Below, in pieces: positions 33,650-45,687 of a DNA stretch of 64,000 bases; the first letter of the stretch is position 1, and each line of letters begins with the position of its first letter. The position numbers and the translations under genes were made by a program. This DNA is from Nicotiana tabacum. Taxonomy: Eukaryota; Streptophyta; Magnoliopsida; Solanales; Solanaceae. The stretch covers positions 138,124,948-138,188,947 of the forward strand of contig NC_134082.1 of the NCBI RefSeq assembly GCF_000715075.1, read 5' to 3'. The notes beneath the pieces were generated by a model that saw only the letters and a list, made by a program, of their open reading frames with translations, ran no database searches and was not told the origin of the DNA.

Positions 33650-35529
33650 TATTGCTGAACCCATGGACCAATTGTATGAGAGATTGAAGGTTTCCGGTTA
33701 TGTCAATCCCATTCCCAGTGTTGCTATGGAAAACCCTTCCCAGTAGGTTAACCCAAACAAGACATGTGCCTACAACTCGGGCATGAAGGGTCATACTATT
33801 GATGAATGTCATACTTTGAAGGATAAGATTCAGACGTTGATTGACACAAAGGTTATACAATCAAAAGAGGCCGCACCTAATGTCCGCAACAATCCTCTCC
33901 CGGGTCGCAGGGATGAGGGGGTAAATGTGATCGAAACTGATGAAGAATGGGATTCAGAATGATCAATTGGACTCATTCATGAAGGGGATGAACCTAAAAT
34001 ACCTCCTGTCACTCTCACACCTATTATAGTGCAGATTCAGTCACCAATCGAGGTTGAAATAGTTACGCCAACTCCGTTTGAGGTTAAAGAAACAATGCCC
34101 TCAGCCGCACCAACCCCATTTGAGGTAGAAGTAACCACAGCCTTCGATGTGATAGTAGAAACTAACCCCTCTTATCACTCTTACGCTATACCTTAGGACT
34201 ATGCTGCAAAGGCGAGAAGGAAAGGAAAAGGGAAAATGGAAGAAACTGGTGCAACACAAGGCATGACCAGGACCGGTAGGGTTTACACTCCTGAGTATTT
34301 AGGAGGAACAAGTAAAGAAGCCTCTCTCAAGCAACCTATCATTGAAACTGACCCGAATTATCTTTGGAGAAAGGTGCAAGCAAGATAGTAATCTGTGGTT
34401 GACCATCTGAACAAAACCCCTGCTCAGATATCCATTATATAACTACTGCAGATTTCTGAGACGCATAGGAACGCATTGATGAAAGTGTTGAATGAATCTT
34501 ATGTACCCAATAATATCACTAGTGGAGAAATGGCTAACATGGTTGGACAGGTGTTGGAACGCCACAAGATCACTTTTCAGGAAGACGAGCTGCCACCAGA
34601 AGGACTGAGTCCCAACAGAGCACATATCACGGTACATTTGAGGAAAAATTAATTGCAGAGTCCTAATAGATGGGGGTTCGAGTCTCAATGTTTGTCCATT
34701 GACTATTTTGAAAAGGTTGAGTAAAGGTTTGTATGAAATAAAAGCAATGACTATGAACGTGAAAGCATTCGAAGGGTCTTAAAGGGCCACAATTGGGGAA
34801 ATCAACCTATGATTGTAGATGGACTTGACTTGGTTTGACGTTACTGAACATATCCGCCACATACAATCTACTATTGGGATGACCTTGGATACATGCTGTT
34901 GGGGCTGTAGCCTCCACTCTTTATCAGGCTGTGAAGTTTGAATGGAACCGTCAGGAAGTAATCATCCATGGGGATGGGAATAATCACATTTATACCAATC
35001 AAACTGTTCTGGTTGTCAAGAATAGAAGGAAGTTGGGCGAAGAAACGTAACATCACATCAAGCACGTCAATGCAATTGAGAAAGACAAATGGTGGAGTAA
35101 TAAGATTGAAAGCATATTGTCATGGACAGGATATAAACCCAGCAAGGGTCTCAGCAAGAATCTCCAAGGGATCACCAAACCGATACAGCTAAAGCACCAT
35201 GGCACAACGTTTGGGCTTGGGTATGAATACACCTGGCACGAGTATCAGAATTGGTCGCCACCATGGCGTGGTCCTTATTACCACTTGAATAGCCAATACC
35301 GCATCTGCACCAGACATTTCAACAGGTTAACGTGATATGGGGATCTGAAGAAGATGAAGTTTTAACTAGCTTGAGGAATCTATTTATAGATGAGGAAGAC
35401 ATGGATTGCAGTGTAATAGTTGAGGAGGAGGAGAAGGAGAAAGACCTTACAATTCAGACCATAGGAAATAGAGCTGTTCTCAATAACTGGACTGCTGCAC
35501 CGTCTCAGGCCCGTCGAGTTCCTGGGTAG
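33645..35529 (+). pseudogene. gag-pro: Ogre/Tat-like gag C-terminus and protease (element H, copy 2)
   Basis: The same segment as 5582-6640 but continuing on. In order: MDQLYERLKV, knuckle region (NPNKTCAYNSGMKGHTIDEC, with a His-to-Asn change), acidic region with the shared in-frame TGA at 33960-33962, protease LIDGGSSLNVCPL near 34670, LLG-type flap near 34870 (reading LLLG*), and the G-patch-like region (GYKPSKGLSKNLQGI, then TTFGLGYEYTWHEYQNWSPP at 35200-35260). It ends ARRVPG plus TAG at 35527. Many stops and frame changes are present. Next to Ogre-B it is clearly the older, host element. Confidence 0.85.
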
Positions 35530-35740
35530 CCTGGAAATAAGCATGATTTATTTTTTTAAAAGCAATTTTTGGCATTTAAGACACTTTTAGCATTTTTAGA
35601 TGTATTTTGTTTGAAATAATTGCTCGAGTCATCGAGCCATACTCGTTTTAAAGTTTTTAAGATTTATCTAATGCATTGCTATTTTAATATTTATTATTAT
35701 CCTTTAAATTTTCTCTCTATAGCATTATTATTACTTATCA
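35530..35740 (+). other. Possible intron of element H
   Basis: An AT-rich interval between the protease stop and the RT lead-in, matching 22907-23115 of Ogre-B in place and length. It starts at the same GGTAGC. No coding potential is seen. Confidence 0.4.
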
Positions 35741-36761
35741 TGATGAACCAACGACTGTGGAATGTAATAAGACAATGTAACATAAAGATAGTGATTCAGA
35801 GGAAATAGAAGAAGAAGATATAATACCTGAGGAAATTGTCAGAGAAGTGGAAAAATTTGAGAACAAGCCTAAGTCCAATTTGGACGAACCGAGATAGTCA
35901 ATTTGGGAGATTCTGAAACAGTCAAAGAAACTCGCATAAGCATTCACCTGTCACCATTAGAAAAAGAAGAGTACACCCATTTCCTGAAAGAATATGAAGA
36001 TATCTTTGCATGGTCTTATGATGATATGACCGATTTGAGAACATCTATTGTGGCTCATAAACTACCTACCAATCCGATGTGTATGCCTGTAAAGTAGAAA
36101 CTCAGAAAGATCAAGCCGGATATGAGTCTGATAATCAAAGAGGAAGTCACCAAGCAAATCAAAGCTAAGGTTCTCAGAGTGGTCGAATACCCTACTTGGT
36201 TGGCTAACATCGTGCCAGTCCCGAAGAAGGATGGGAAGGTTAGAGTATGTGTTGACTATCGGTATTTAAATAAAGCAAGTCCCAAAGATGATTTCCCATT
36301 ACCCAATATACATATATTGATCGACAACTGTGCCAAGCATGAACTCCAATCCTTTGTGGATTGCTTTGCGGGATATCATCGGATTTGGATGGATGAGGAA
36401 GATGCCGAGAAAATAGCCTTTATCACACTATGGGGGATGTATTGTTATAAGATAATGCTGTTTGGATAGAAGAATGCTGGAGCCACTTACATGAGAGTTA
36501 TGACAACTATCTTCCATGACATGATTCACAAAGAAATAGAGGTGTACGTGGATGATGTCATCATCAAATCCAGAAGAAGCACATAACATATAGGATACGT
36601 AAGGAAATTCTTTAATCAACTTCGAAGGTACAATTTGAAACTGAATCCTACAAAGTGTGCCTTTAAAGTCCCTACAGGAAAATTGTTGGGTTTCATCATC
36701 AATCGCCGATGGATTGAACTAGAACCTTAAAATTCAAATCTATCCAAGATTTGCCACCTCT
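35741..36761 (+). pseudogene. pol: Ogre/Tat-like RT fragment (element H, copy 2)
   Basis: RT with VEYPTWLANIVPVPKKDGK, VDYRYLNKASPKDDFPLPN, FVDCFAGYHRIWMDEEDAE, and an intact YVDD at 36545-36556 followed by VIIKS. It has stops at 36097, 36467 and about 36583. Homology to Ogre-B RT ends at about 36761, in the segment before FLGRLNY. The next bases are reverse-strand integrase of another element. RNase H and integrase of H are therefore absent from this window. Confidence 0.85.
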
Positions 36762-38060
36762 GCCTCATATGGAGCCATCTGAATACTCGACTGATAATTG
36801 TTGTTATAAGCAAACTCCACGATCGGTAGAAACTGATCCCATGAACCACCGAAGTCAATCACACAAGCGCACAACATGTCCTCCAATATGTGAATCGTGC
36901 GCTTTTACTGTCCATCCGTCTGAGGGTGAAAGAGTGTGCTCAACTCAACTTGAGTACCCAACTCTCACTGCATGGCCCTCAAAAACTGCAAAGTAAACTG
37001 AGTTCCCCTATTAGAAATGATGGAAACGGGGACACCATGCAAGTAAACAATCTTCCAGATATAGATCTCAGCCAACCGCTCTGATGAATAGGTAGTACAA
37101 ATAGGAAAGAAGTACGCGAACTTGGTCAGCCGATCCACAATCACCCAAATACCATCGAACTTCTTCAAAGTCCGTGGGAGCCCAACTACAAAGTCCATGG
37201 TAATACGCTCCCATTTCTACTATGGAATCACTATCTGCTGAAGCAAGACACCCATCCTCTAATGCTTATATTTCACTTGTTGACAATTGAGACACCGAGC
37301 TACAAATTACACGATGTCTTTCTTCATCCTCATCCAACAATAATACTGCCTCAGATCCTGATACATCTTCGCGACACCCAGATGAATGGAATACTGTGAG
37401 CTATGGGCCTCCTCCAGAATTAGCTCCCGAAGCCCATCCAAATTGGGCACACATATCCGGCCCTATATCCTCAACACTCCATCATCACCAATAGTCACAT
37501 CTCGGGCATCATCATGCTGAAATCTTTCCTTAAGGACAATCAAGTGAGGATCATCATACTGACACTCTTTGATGCGATCAAATTAGGAAGACCTAGAAAT
37601 CATACATGCTAATACCCGACTAGGCTCCGAAATATACAACCTCACGAACCGATTGGACAAAGTCCAAACATCAACTGCAAGAGGTCTCTCCCCAACAGGA
37701 ATATATGCCAAACTGCCCATACTCACTACCCTTCTGCTCAAGGCATTGACCACTACATTGTCCTTTTTTGGATGATATAAGATAGTGATGTCATAATCCT
37801 TCAGTATCTCTAACAATCTCCGCTGCCTCAAATTGAGATCCTTCTGTTTGAATAAGTGTTGGAGGCTATAATGATCAGTAAACACCTCACTAGACACACC
37901 ATACAAGTAATGCCTCCAATCTTTAACGCGTGAATAATGGTAGCCAACTCTAGATCATGAACATGATAGTTCTTCTCGTGGGGCTTCAACTGATGAAAAG
38001 CATAAGCAATAACCCTACCCTCCTACATCAAAACACAACCGATACAAACCCTCGAAGCAT
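36762..38060 (-). pseudogene. pol: Tekay-like integrase and RNase H fragment (element E3)
   Basis: Minus-strand remains of a Del/Tekay-like chromovirus. The truncated end at 36762 lies just after the integrase motif YQSSIQMAPYE. Reading leftward on the minus strand before that are the core (MDFVVGLPRTLKKFDGIWVI at about 37198, with IISNRGTQFT where the catalytic Asp is Asn), the zinc-binding region near 37260-37330, and RNase H ([21 protein letters not shown] near 37800-37870). The integrase C-terminal domain, chromodomain and 3' LTR are missing at the junction with element H. Several stops and frame changes make it inert. Confidence 0.8.
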
Positions 38061-38930
38061 CACAATACACTGTGTATGAACCTGAAGCTGATGGCAATAC
38101 TAATACTGGATCTGTAGTCAAGGCAGTATTAAACTTCTGAAAGATCACCTGACACTCATCCGACCACATAAAAGGAGCACCCTTCTGAGTCAACTTGGTC
38201 AAGGGTGATGTTATAGATGAAAATACCTGAAGGAACCAGTGGTATATTACCCCGCCAAACCAAGAAAACTACGAATCTCCATAACTGAGGACGTTATGGG
38301 CCAACTCTATACCGCCTCTATCTTCTTTGGATCAACCTGAATCCCTCGTGGACACCACATTCCCCAAGAAAGCCACTGAACTGAGTCAAAACTCACACTT
38401 GGAGAACTTTGCATAAAGCTTCTCCTCCCTCAATCTCTACAATACCTCGCTCAAATGCTCAGTGTGCTCCTTGTAATTATGCGAGTACCAGAATATCATC
38501 AATGAAAACTATGACAAACGAGTAGAGATATGGCCGGAACACGCTATTCATCAAATGCATGAACGCTGCTGGGGCATTGGTTTGCCTAAAAGACATCACA
38601 AGAAACTCATAATGACCATATCGGGTCCTGAAAGCTGTCTTAAGAATATCCAAGTCCCTGATCTTCAACTATTGATACCCTGAATGGAGATCAATCTTGG
38701 AGAACACTCTCACTCCCTGAAGCTGGTCAAATAAATCATCGATACGAGGCAAATGATACTTGTTCTTAATTGTTTATTTAATTAACTTCCTGTAATCAAT
38801 GCACATCCTCATCGTGCCATCCTTCTTCTTCACAAATAGAACAAGCGCACCCCAAGGCAAAATAATAGACCAAATAAATCCTTTATAAAGGAGTTCCTAA
38901 AGATGCTCCTTCAACTCTTTCAGCTCCGCT
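38061..38930 (-). pseudogene. pol: Tekay-like RT fragment (element E3)
   Basis: RT readable on the minus strand with [26 protein letters not shown] and an intact FIDDIL box near 38477-38510. Upstream blocks at 38690-38850 match the [34 protein letters not shown] region with stops. It is collinear with the protease to its right and RNase H to its left. Confidence 0.8.
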
Positions 38931-39665
38931 GATGCCATACGATATGGTGGAATAGAAATCGGCTGAATCCCCGGCACCAGATCAATACCAAAATCGACAT
39001 CCCTGTCCAGTGGCATGCCCGATAGATCTATAGGAAACACATCGGGAAAATCCCTTACCACTGGAACAAAATCAATGGTGGGAGTCTCTACACTAACATC
39101 ACTCACAAATGCTAAGTATGAAAGACAACCTCTCCCAACCATATGCTGGGCCTTCAAGAATGAGATTACCCTGCTGGGAACATAATCAGACAAACCTCGC
39201 CAATCAATCCATGGCACACCCAGCATAGCTAACGTCACTGTCTTGGCATGACAGATCAAAATAGCCCCGCACGGAGATAACCAATCCATGCCCAATATGA
39301 TATCGAAGTCCACCATGCAAAGTACCAGAAGATCCACTGGGGTTTCAAGACCCCCAATAGACACAATGCACGACCGGTATACACGGTCTACTATAACAAT
39401 ATCGCTTACCAGAGTACAGACATGAAAAGATGAAATGAGAGACTCGCAGGGTGTATCCAAATAATGGGCAAAATATGATGACACTTAAGAGAAAGTTGAA
39501 CCGGGATTAAATAATACAGAGGCATCTCTGTGTTAGACTGAGATAATACCTGTGATCATAGCATCAGAAGTAATAGCATCTGGTTTGGCTGGAAGGGCAT
39601 AGAAACGGGTCTGACAACCACCTGATCGGCCTCCTCCTCTAGGGCGACCCCTAGTTGACTGACCT
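38931..39665 (-). pseudogene. Tekay-like protease and gag C-terminal tail (element E3)
   Basis: Protease-RT linker and protease ([63 protein letters not shown]). Upstream is the gag tail GQSTRGRPRGGGRSGGCQTRFY. The expected DPGSTYSYVSS is broken by a stop near 39487. Gag upstream of GQST is missing: the tail abuts the LTR terminus at 39665/39666 directly, with no primer-binding site. Unit B at 42890/42891 has the identical junction. Confidence 0.75.
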
Positions 39666-42503
39666 TGCCACAACCCAAAAACTGACCCGGTCATGATGGC
39701 GCCTATCGTGGAACTAGGCCAGCCACTTATTTCCAATTACTCTATTTTCCAATTGAAAAGCTTAAGAAAACATCATGTTTTAATAGAAATCCAATGATAA
39801 TAAAAATAGAAGTTCCAAAGCCAGCAAAAAAAAAATATAAGCCTGACCTCGGATGTCACTGGTCATGAGTAAAAACTACTACAACTGTTTGAAATAACAA
39901 GACTAGTACAGTCTGAAAGTATCCAACATATAAACTAGTGGAAGATAGGGAAGGAGAAGGCGGAACTGTGGTCGCCAAAAAGCGACCTCGCAATCTCTAA
40001 GTGAAAGTCCGCACAATATAATCAGCAGCCACTACCGTGACCTGAGACACCTGGATCTTCACACAAGGTGCAGGAGGTAACGTGAGTACACCAACTCAAT
40101 AAGTAACAAGTCCAACCTATGGACTGACAGGTAGTCATGGACCAACCCTCAACAGGTAATAACATATATCTGAACAGGAAAAATAGACATGCTTACAGTT
40201 CAAGTAAAGTTCAATAGTATTTAAATACAACTGAACAGTACGAAGTTCAAAACTCAGAGATTTTACATATACCAATGCACAACTAGCATGATCAATGTTC
40301 CATGAACCTCCACTCACAAGTTCTCAACCCCTCGGTACTTTATATGGCCATCCAGCGTAGGGAAGATCCGTCCCGGAATATACATCACTGACCGCAGTCA
40401 TCTAGTACTGAGGACACAAACCAATCCAGCCTCGCGGAGAAGATCCATCTTCCGGTATAATACTTCGGACAAGAATCATGTCCAGGGAAGATCCATCCCT
40501 CAATATCGTTATTTGTGCTCACTGGGGTGTAAAGACTTTAGAGGGGCTTCTCTCAATAGCCCAAGCGCTATAATAAAGCGAATGAAGGCTTGTTCAATAT
40601 GTCGCTGCGGTGTGCAACCCAAATATCATATTGTCACTCAATATCAGGCTCTCGTCCTCCCTCAGTCATAACTCACCAGTCTCACACACGGTCTCCAAAT
40701 GTGATGATACTGGCCTGGTCAACAATAAAATGTGGCAAATAGTAATAATCGAGACTAAGACATGATATAATTTGCATGAAAAGGGCTGAGTACATAATAT
40801 CAGTAAAATAAATTATATGACAATAAGAACCAACCTCTTGGGTCTCAATAATATTGGCGTGAAGCCTTAACATGATAATCATCATGATTTACAGCTCAAC
40901 AACTAGATCACATAATTATAGCACAAATATAGGTAAAAAAGAACCACTAAGTGGTGTTCTGGAATGATCCAGGCCGCGTTTCCAACGGTGCATGCCTATA
41001 CGCCTATCACTTGGCATAGCGCCACCTTCATAATAATCATAGAACACATAGTTCAGGGTTTCAAACACGCAAAACCAAGATTGGAAGCGTTACTTACCTC
41101 AAGCCAAGCCAAACTCTACCCCATGACGCCCTTTCCTCTCGATTCGGCCTCCAAGTTCCTCGAATCTAACCAAAATCGGTTCATAACCATCAATATATGC
41201 TAAAGGAGTTAAAACCATACAAAATTAATCAAATTACAACACAATCCACGAAATTGACCAAACCCGACCCCCCGGGCCCACAGCTCGGAATCTGACAAAA
41301 TTTACATCAATGGAATCCTTATTCCCCCACGAGTTCATTCATACCAAAAGTAACAAAATCCGACCACAAATGACCCATCAAATCCCTAATTTAGGTCTCC
41401 AATTGTTTTCCAAGCCCTAACACCCAGTTTGCTAATAATTTTCCCATAGATTTCAAGGTTACAACCTTAAAAATCATCATAAAAACGAGTTTAGGGACCA
41501 AGAACCTTACCTCTAAGAAACCCTCTTGAATTCTCCCTTGAATTTGCTCTCCAAAGCTTCTTCTTATTTGAAATGTTATGAAAAAAATGACCCAAATTCG
41601 TGAAGGGTGAAATATATATGTTCTTACCCAGCAAAACCGCATTTGCGATCTAAATATCGCACCTGCAGAACTGCACCTGCGGTCCCACGTGCGTATCTGC
41701 AGATTTCACTTATCCGCCCAGCCACCGCACCTGCGATCAAAATCTCGCACTTGCACCATCACAGGTGCGCCTAAATTTTCACATCTGCGGCTCCAACATT
41801 TCCCTCTTTTGACCGCATGTGCGACTTCATTTTCGCTTTTACGGCCCCGCGCTTGCAGTCCCCAAGTCGCAGGTGCGGTTATGACAGGAACTTAGCACGT
41901 CAGCTACCAATTCCAATTCAAAACCTCCCGTCAACCATCCGAAATCACCCTAAAGCCCCTAGGACCTCAACCAAAAGCACAAGCAAGTAATATACCACCT
42001 TCCAAACTTGTACCAATCTTCAAAACACCTAAAACAAAATCAGAACATCAAATTAACCACAGATTTAAGCCTAAGAACTCTAAATACTTCCGAGTTCTGC
42101 TTTTGATCAGAAAGTCTATCAAACCTCATCCGAATGACCTAAAATTGGGCACACACATCCCATATGACACAATGGACCTACTGCAACTCCCAGAATTCCA
42201 TTCCGACCCCGATATCAAAATCTCCCCTATCAACCGGAAAACGCCAAAAATCCATTTTCGCCAATTCAAGCCTAAATCTACTCTGGACCTTCAAAACATA
42301 TTCCGATCACGTTCCTAAGTCCCAAATCACCTCACGAAGCTATCCAAATCAAAAAAAACCAAATTCCGGGATCATTTTCTCACAAGTCAACTTCCAGTTG
42401 ACTTTTCCAACTAAGGACCAACTTAAGAGACTAAGTGTCTCAAACCTTCCCAAAACTATTCTGGATTCGAACCGACTAGCCCAATAGCACATAATACAGA
42501 TGA
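39666..42503 (-). repeat. Tekay-like LTR, unit A
   Basis: The plus-strand left edge, TGCCACAACCCAAAAACTGACC, aligns with the edge of the LTR at 61394 (TGTCACGATC). On the minus strand this is the LTR 3' end. It contains a TATATAT near 41612-41619 and a GCACCTGCGG-rich cluster at 41640-41890. The LTR start (right edge) is truncated at about 42503, where unit B begins. No gene is seen in this 2.8-kb stretch; frames of 60-107 codons are not supported. Confidence 0.7.
41640..41890 (-). repeat. GCGA/GCACCTGCGG cluster, LTR unit A
   Basis: About ten CpG-containing words of the type TGCGATC, ATCGCACCTGC, CACCTGCGGTCC and CGCAGGTGCGG in 250 bases, many as facing pairs. It lies directly upstream (minus strand) of a TATATAT. 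Confidence 0.65.
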
Positions 42504-42890
42504 CAGACCAAAATGCCCAATATCATATCAAAGTCCACCATGCAAAGTAACAGAAGATCCACTAGGGTATCAAGACCCCTAATAGACACAACGCATGACC
42601 GGTATACATGGTCTACTATAACAGTATCGCTTACCAGAGTACAAACACGAAAAGATGAAATGATAGACTTGCAGGGCATATCCAAATAATGGACAAAATA
42701 TGATGACACATAAGAGAAAGTAGAACCAGGATCAAATAATACAAAGGTATCTCTATGTCAGACTAAGATAATACCTGTGATCATAGCATCAGAAGTAATA
42801 GCATCTGGTTTGGCTGGAAGGGCGTAGAAACGGGCCTGACAACCACCTGATCGGCCTCCTCCTCTAGGGAGACCCATAGTTGACTGACCT
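42504..42890 (-). pseudogene. Protease fragment of duplicated unit B
   Basis: Second copy of 39279-39665: MSSYFVHYLDMPCKSIISSFR, DHVYRSCVVSIRGLDTLVD, then the gag tail and the same abrupt gag/LTR junction. The protease stops at MVDFDMILG, where LTR unit A's truncated start is joined. Confidence 0.8.
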
Positions 42891-45687
42891 TGCCACAACC
42901 CAAAAACCGACCCGGTCATAATGGCGCCTATCGTGGAACTAGGACAGCCACTTATTTCCAATTACTCTATTTTCCAATTGAAATGCTTAAGAAAACATCA
43001 TGTTTTAACAGAAATCCAATGATAATAAAAATAGAAGTTCCAAAACCAGCAGAAAGAAAATACAAGCCCGACCTTGGGTGTCACTAGTCATGAGCAAAAA
43101 CTACTACAACTGTTCGAAATAACAATACTAGTACAGACTGAAAGTATCCAACATATAAACTAGTGGAAGATAGGGAAGGAGAAGGCGGAACTGCGGTCGC
43201 CAAAAAGCTACCTCGCAATCTCCAAGTGAAAGTCCGCACAAGATAATCAGCAGTCGCTACCGTGACCCGAGACACCTGGATCTGCACACAAGGTGCAGGA
43301 TGTAATGTAAGTACACCAACTCAATAAGTAACAAGTCCAACCTATGGACTGACAGGTAGTCATGGACCAACCCTCAACAGGTAATAACATATATCTGAAC
43401 AAGAAAAATAGACATGCTTACAGTTCAAGTAAAGTTCAATAGTATTTAAATGCAACTGAACAGTACGAAGTTCAAAACTCAGAGATTTTACATATACCAA
43501 TGCACAACTAGCATGATCAATGTTCCATGAACTTCCACTCATAAGTGCTCAACCCCTCGGTAATGTATATGGCCATATGGCCCAGGGAATATCCATGGAA
43601 AATACATCACTGACCGTAGTCATCCAGTACCGAGGACACAGGCCAATGCAGCCTCATGGATAAGAACCATCTCCGGTATAATACTTCGGACAAGTTCTAT
43701 ATCCAGGGAAGATCCATCCCTTAATATCATCATCTGTGCTCATTGGGGGGGTAAAGACTTCGGAGGGGTTTTTCTCATTAGCCCAAGCTCTATAAAAAAG
43801 CCAACGAAGGCTTATTCAATATATCGCTGCGGTGTGCAGCCCAAATCTCATACTGTCACTCAATATCAGGCTCTCGGCCTCCCTCAGTCATAACAAACCA
43901 TTCTCACACACGGGCTCCAAATGTCATGATACTAGCACGGTCAACAATAAAATGTGGCAAATAGTAATAATCGAGACTGAGACATGATATAATATGCATG
44001 AAAAGGGCCGAGTACAGAATATCAACAAAATAAATTATATGATAGCAAGAATAGACCTCTTCGGTCTCAATAATATCTGCGTGAAGCCTTAACATGATAA
44101 TCAGCATTATTTACCGCTCAACAACTAGATTATATAATTACAGCACAAATATCGGTAAGAAAAAACCACTAAGTAGTTTTCTGGAATTATCCAGGCCGCA
44201 TTTCCCACGGTGCACACCCATACGCCCATCACATGGCATAGCATCACCTTCATAATATTCATAGAACACATATTTCGGGGATTCGAACTCGCAGAACCAA
44301 TATTGGAAGCGTTACTTACCTCAACCCAAGCCAAACTCTAGCCCGTGATGCCCTTTCCTCTCGATTCGGCCTCTGAATGCCTCGAATCTAACCAAAATCA
44401 GTTCATAACCATCAATATAGGCTAAAGGAGTGAAACCGATACGAAATTAATTAAATTACAGCACAAATCCCGAAATTGACCAAACCTGACCCCCGAGCCC
44501 ATGTCTCGGAATCCGACAAAATTTTCATCAATGGAATCCTTATTCCCACACGAGTTTATTCATACCAAAAGTACCAAAATCCGACCACAAATGACCCCTC
44601 AAATCCCTAATTTTAGATCTCTAATTTTTTTTCAAACCCTAACCCCCAATTTGCTACTGATTTTCCCATAGATTTCAAGCTTACAACCTTAAAAATCATC
44701 ATAAAAACGAGTTTAGGGACCAATGACCTTACCTCTAAGAAACCCTCTTGAATACTTCCTTGAATTTGCTCTCCAAAGCTTCTTCCCGTTTGAAATGTCA
44801 TAAAAAAAGTGACCTAAGCAAAAACGCATCTGCGGTCTAATTATCGCACCTGCGGAACCGCACCTCCGGTCCTAGGTGCGCATCTTCGGATTTCACTTAT
44901 CCGCCCAGCCACTGCACTTGCGATCAAAATCTCGCACATGCGCCATCCAGGTGTGCCCAAAGTTCCACATTTGCATCTCCAGCATTTCCCTCTCTTGGCT
45001 GCATCTGCGACTTCATTTCCGCTTCTACGGGTCCGCACCTACGGTCCCCAAGGCGCAGGTGCGGTTATGACAGGAACTTAGCACTTCAGCGGCCAATTCC
45101 AATTCAAAACCTCCCGTCAACCATCCGAAATCACCCCGAGGCCCCCGGGACCTCGACCAAAAGATCGATAAGTCATATACCACCTTACAAACTTCTACCA
45201 AACTTCAAAATAGCTAAAACAACATGGGAACATCAAATTAACCACAGATTTAAGCCTAAGAACTCTAAAAACTTCTGAGTTCTGCCTTAAATCAAAAAGA
45301 CTATAAAACCTCATTTGAATGACCTGAAATTTTGCACACACATCGCATATGACACAGCTAACCTACTACAACTCCCGAAATTTCATTCCGACCCCGATAT
45401 CAAAATATCCCCTATCAATAGGAAAATGCCAAAAATTCATTTTCGCCAATTCAAGCCTAAATCTACTCTGGACCTCCAAAACATATTCCGATCATGATCC
45501 TAAGTCCCAAATCATCTCCCGAAGCTATCAGAATCATAAAAACCAAATTCAGGGATTGTTTTCTCACAATTCAACTTTCGGTTGACTTTTCCTACTAAAG
45601 ACCAACTTAAGAGACTAAGTGTCTCAAACCTTCCCAAAACCATTCCAGATTCGAACCGACTAGCCCGATACCACATAATACAGATGA
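42891..45687 (-). repeat. Tekay-like LTR, unit B
   Basis: Copy of unit A offset by 3,225 bases at the left edge; about 3% different in the 200 bases compared near 43370-43560. It has the CpG cluster at 44823-45068 but lacks roughly 35 bases that hold the TATA-like sequence in unit A. Its right edge stops at CACATAATACAGATGA, the same place as unit A, so both were truncated together. No gene is seen. Confidence 0.7.
44823..45068 (-). repeat. GCGA/GCACCTGCGG cluster, LTR unit B
   Basis: Counterpart of 41640-41890 with the same arrangement of CGCACCTGCGG-type words and scattered CpG changes. Confidence 0.6.

Noticed and set aside
39666..45687. A small complete element LTR-protease-LTR
   Set aside because: No TSD, both LTRs truncated at the same base, and shared inner junctions; a tandem duplication explains it better.
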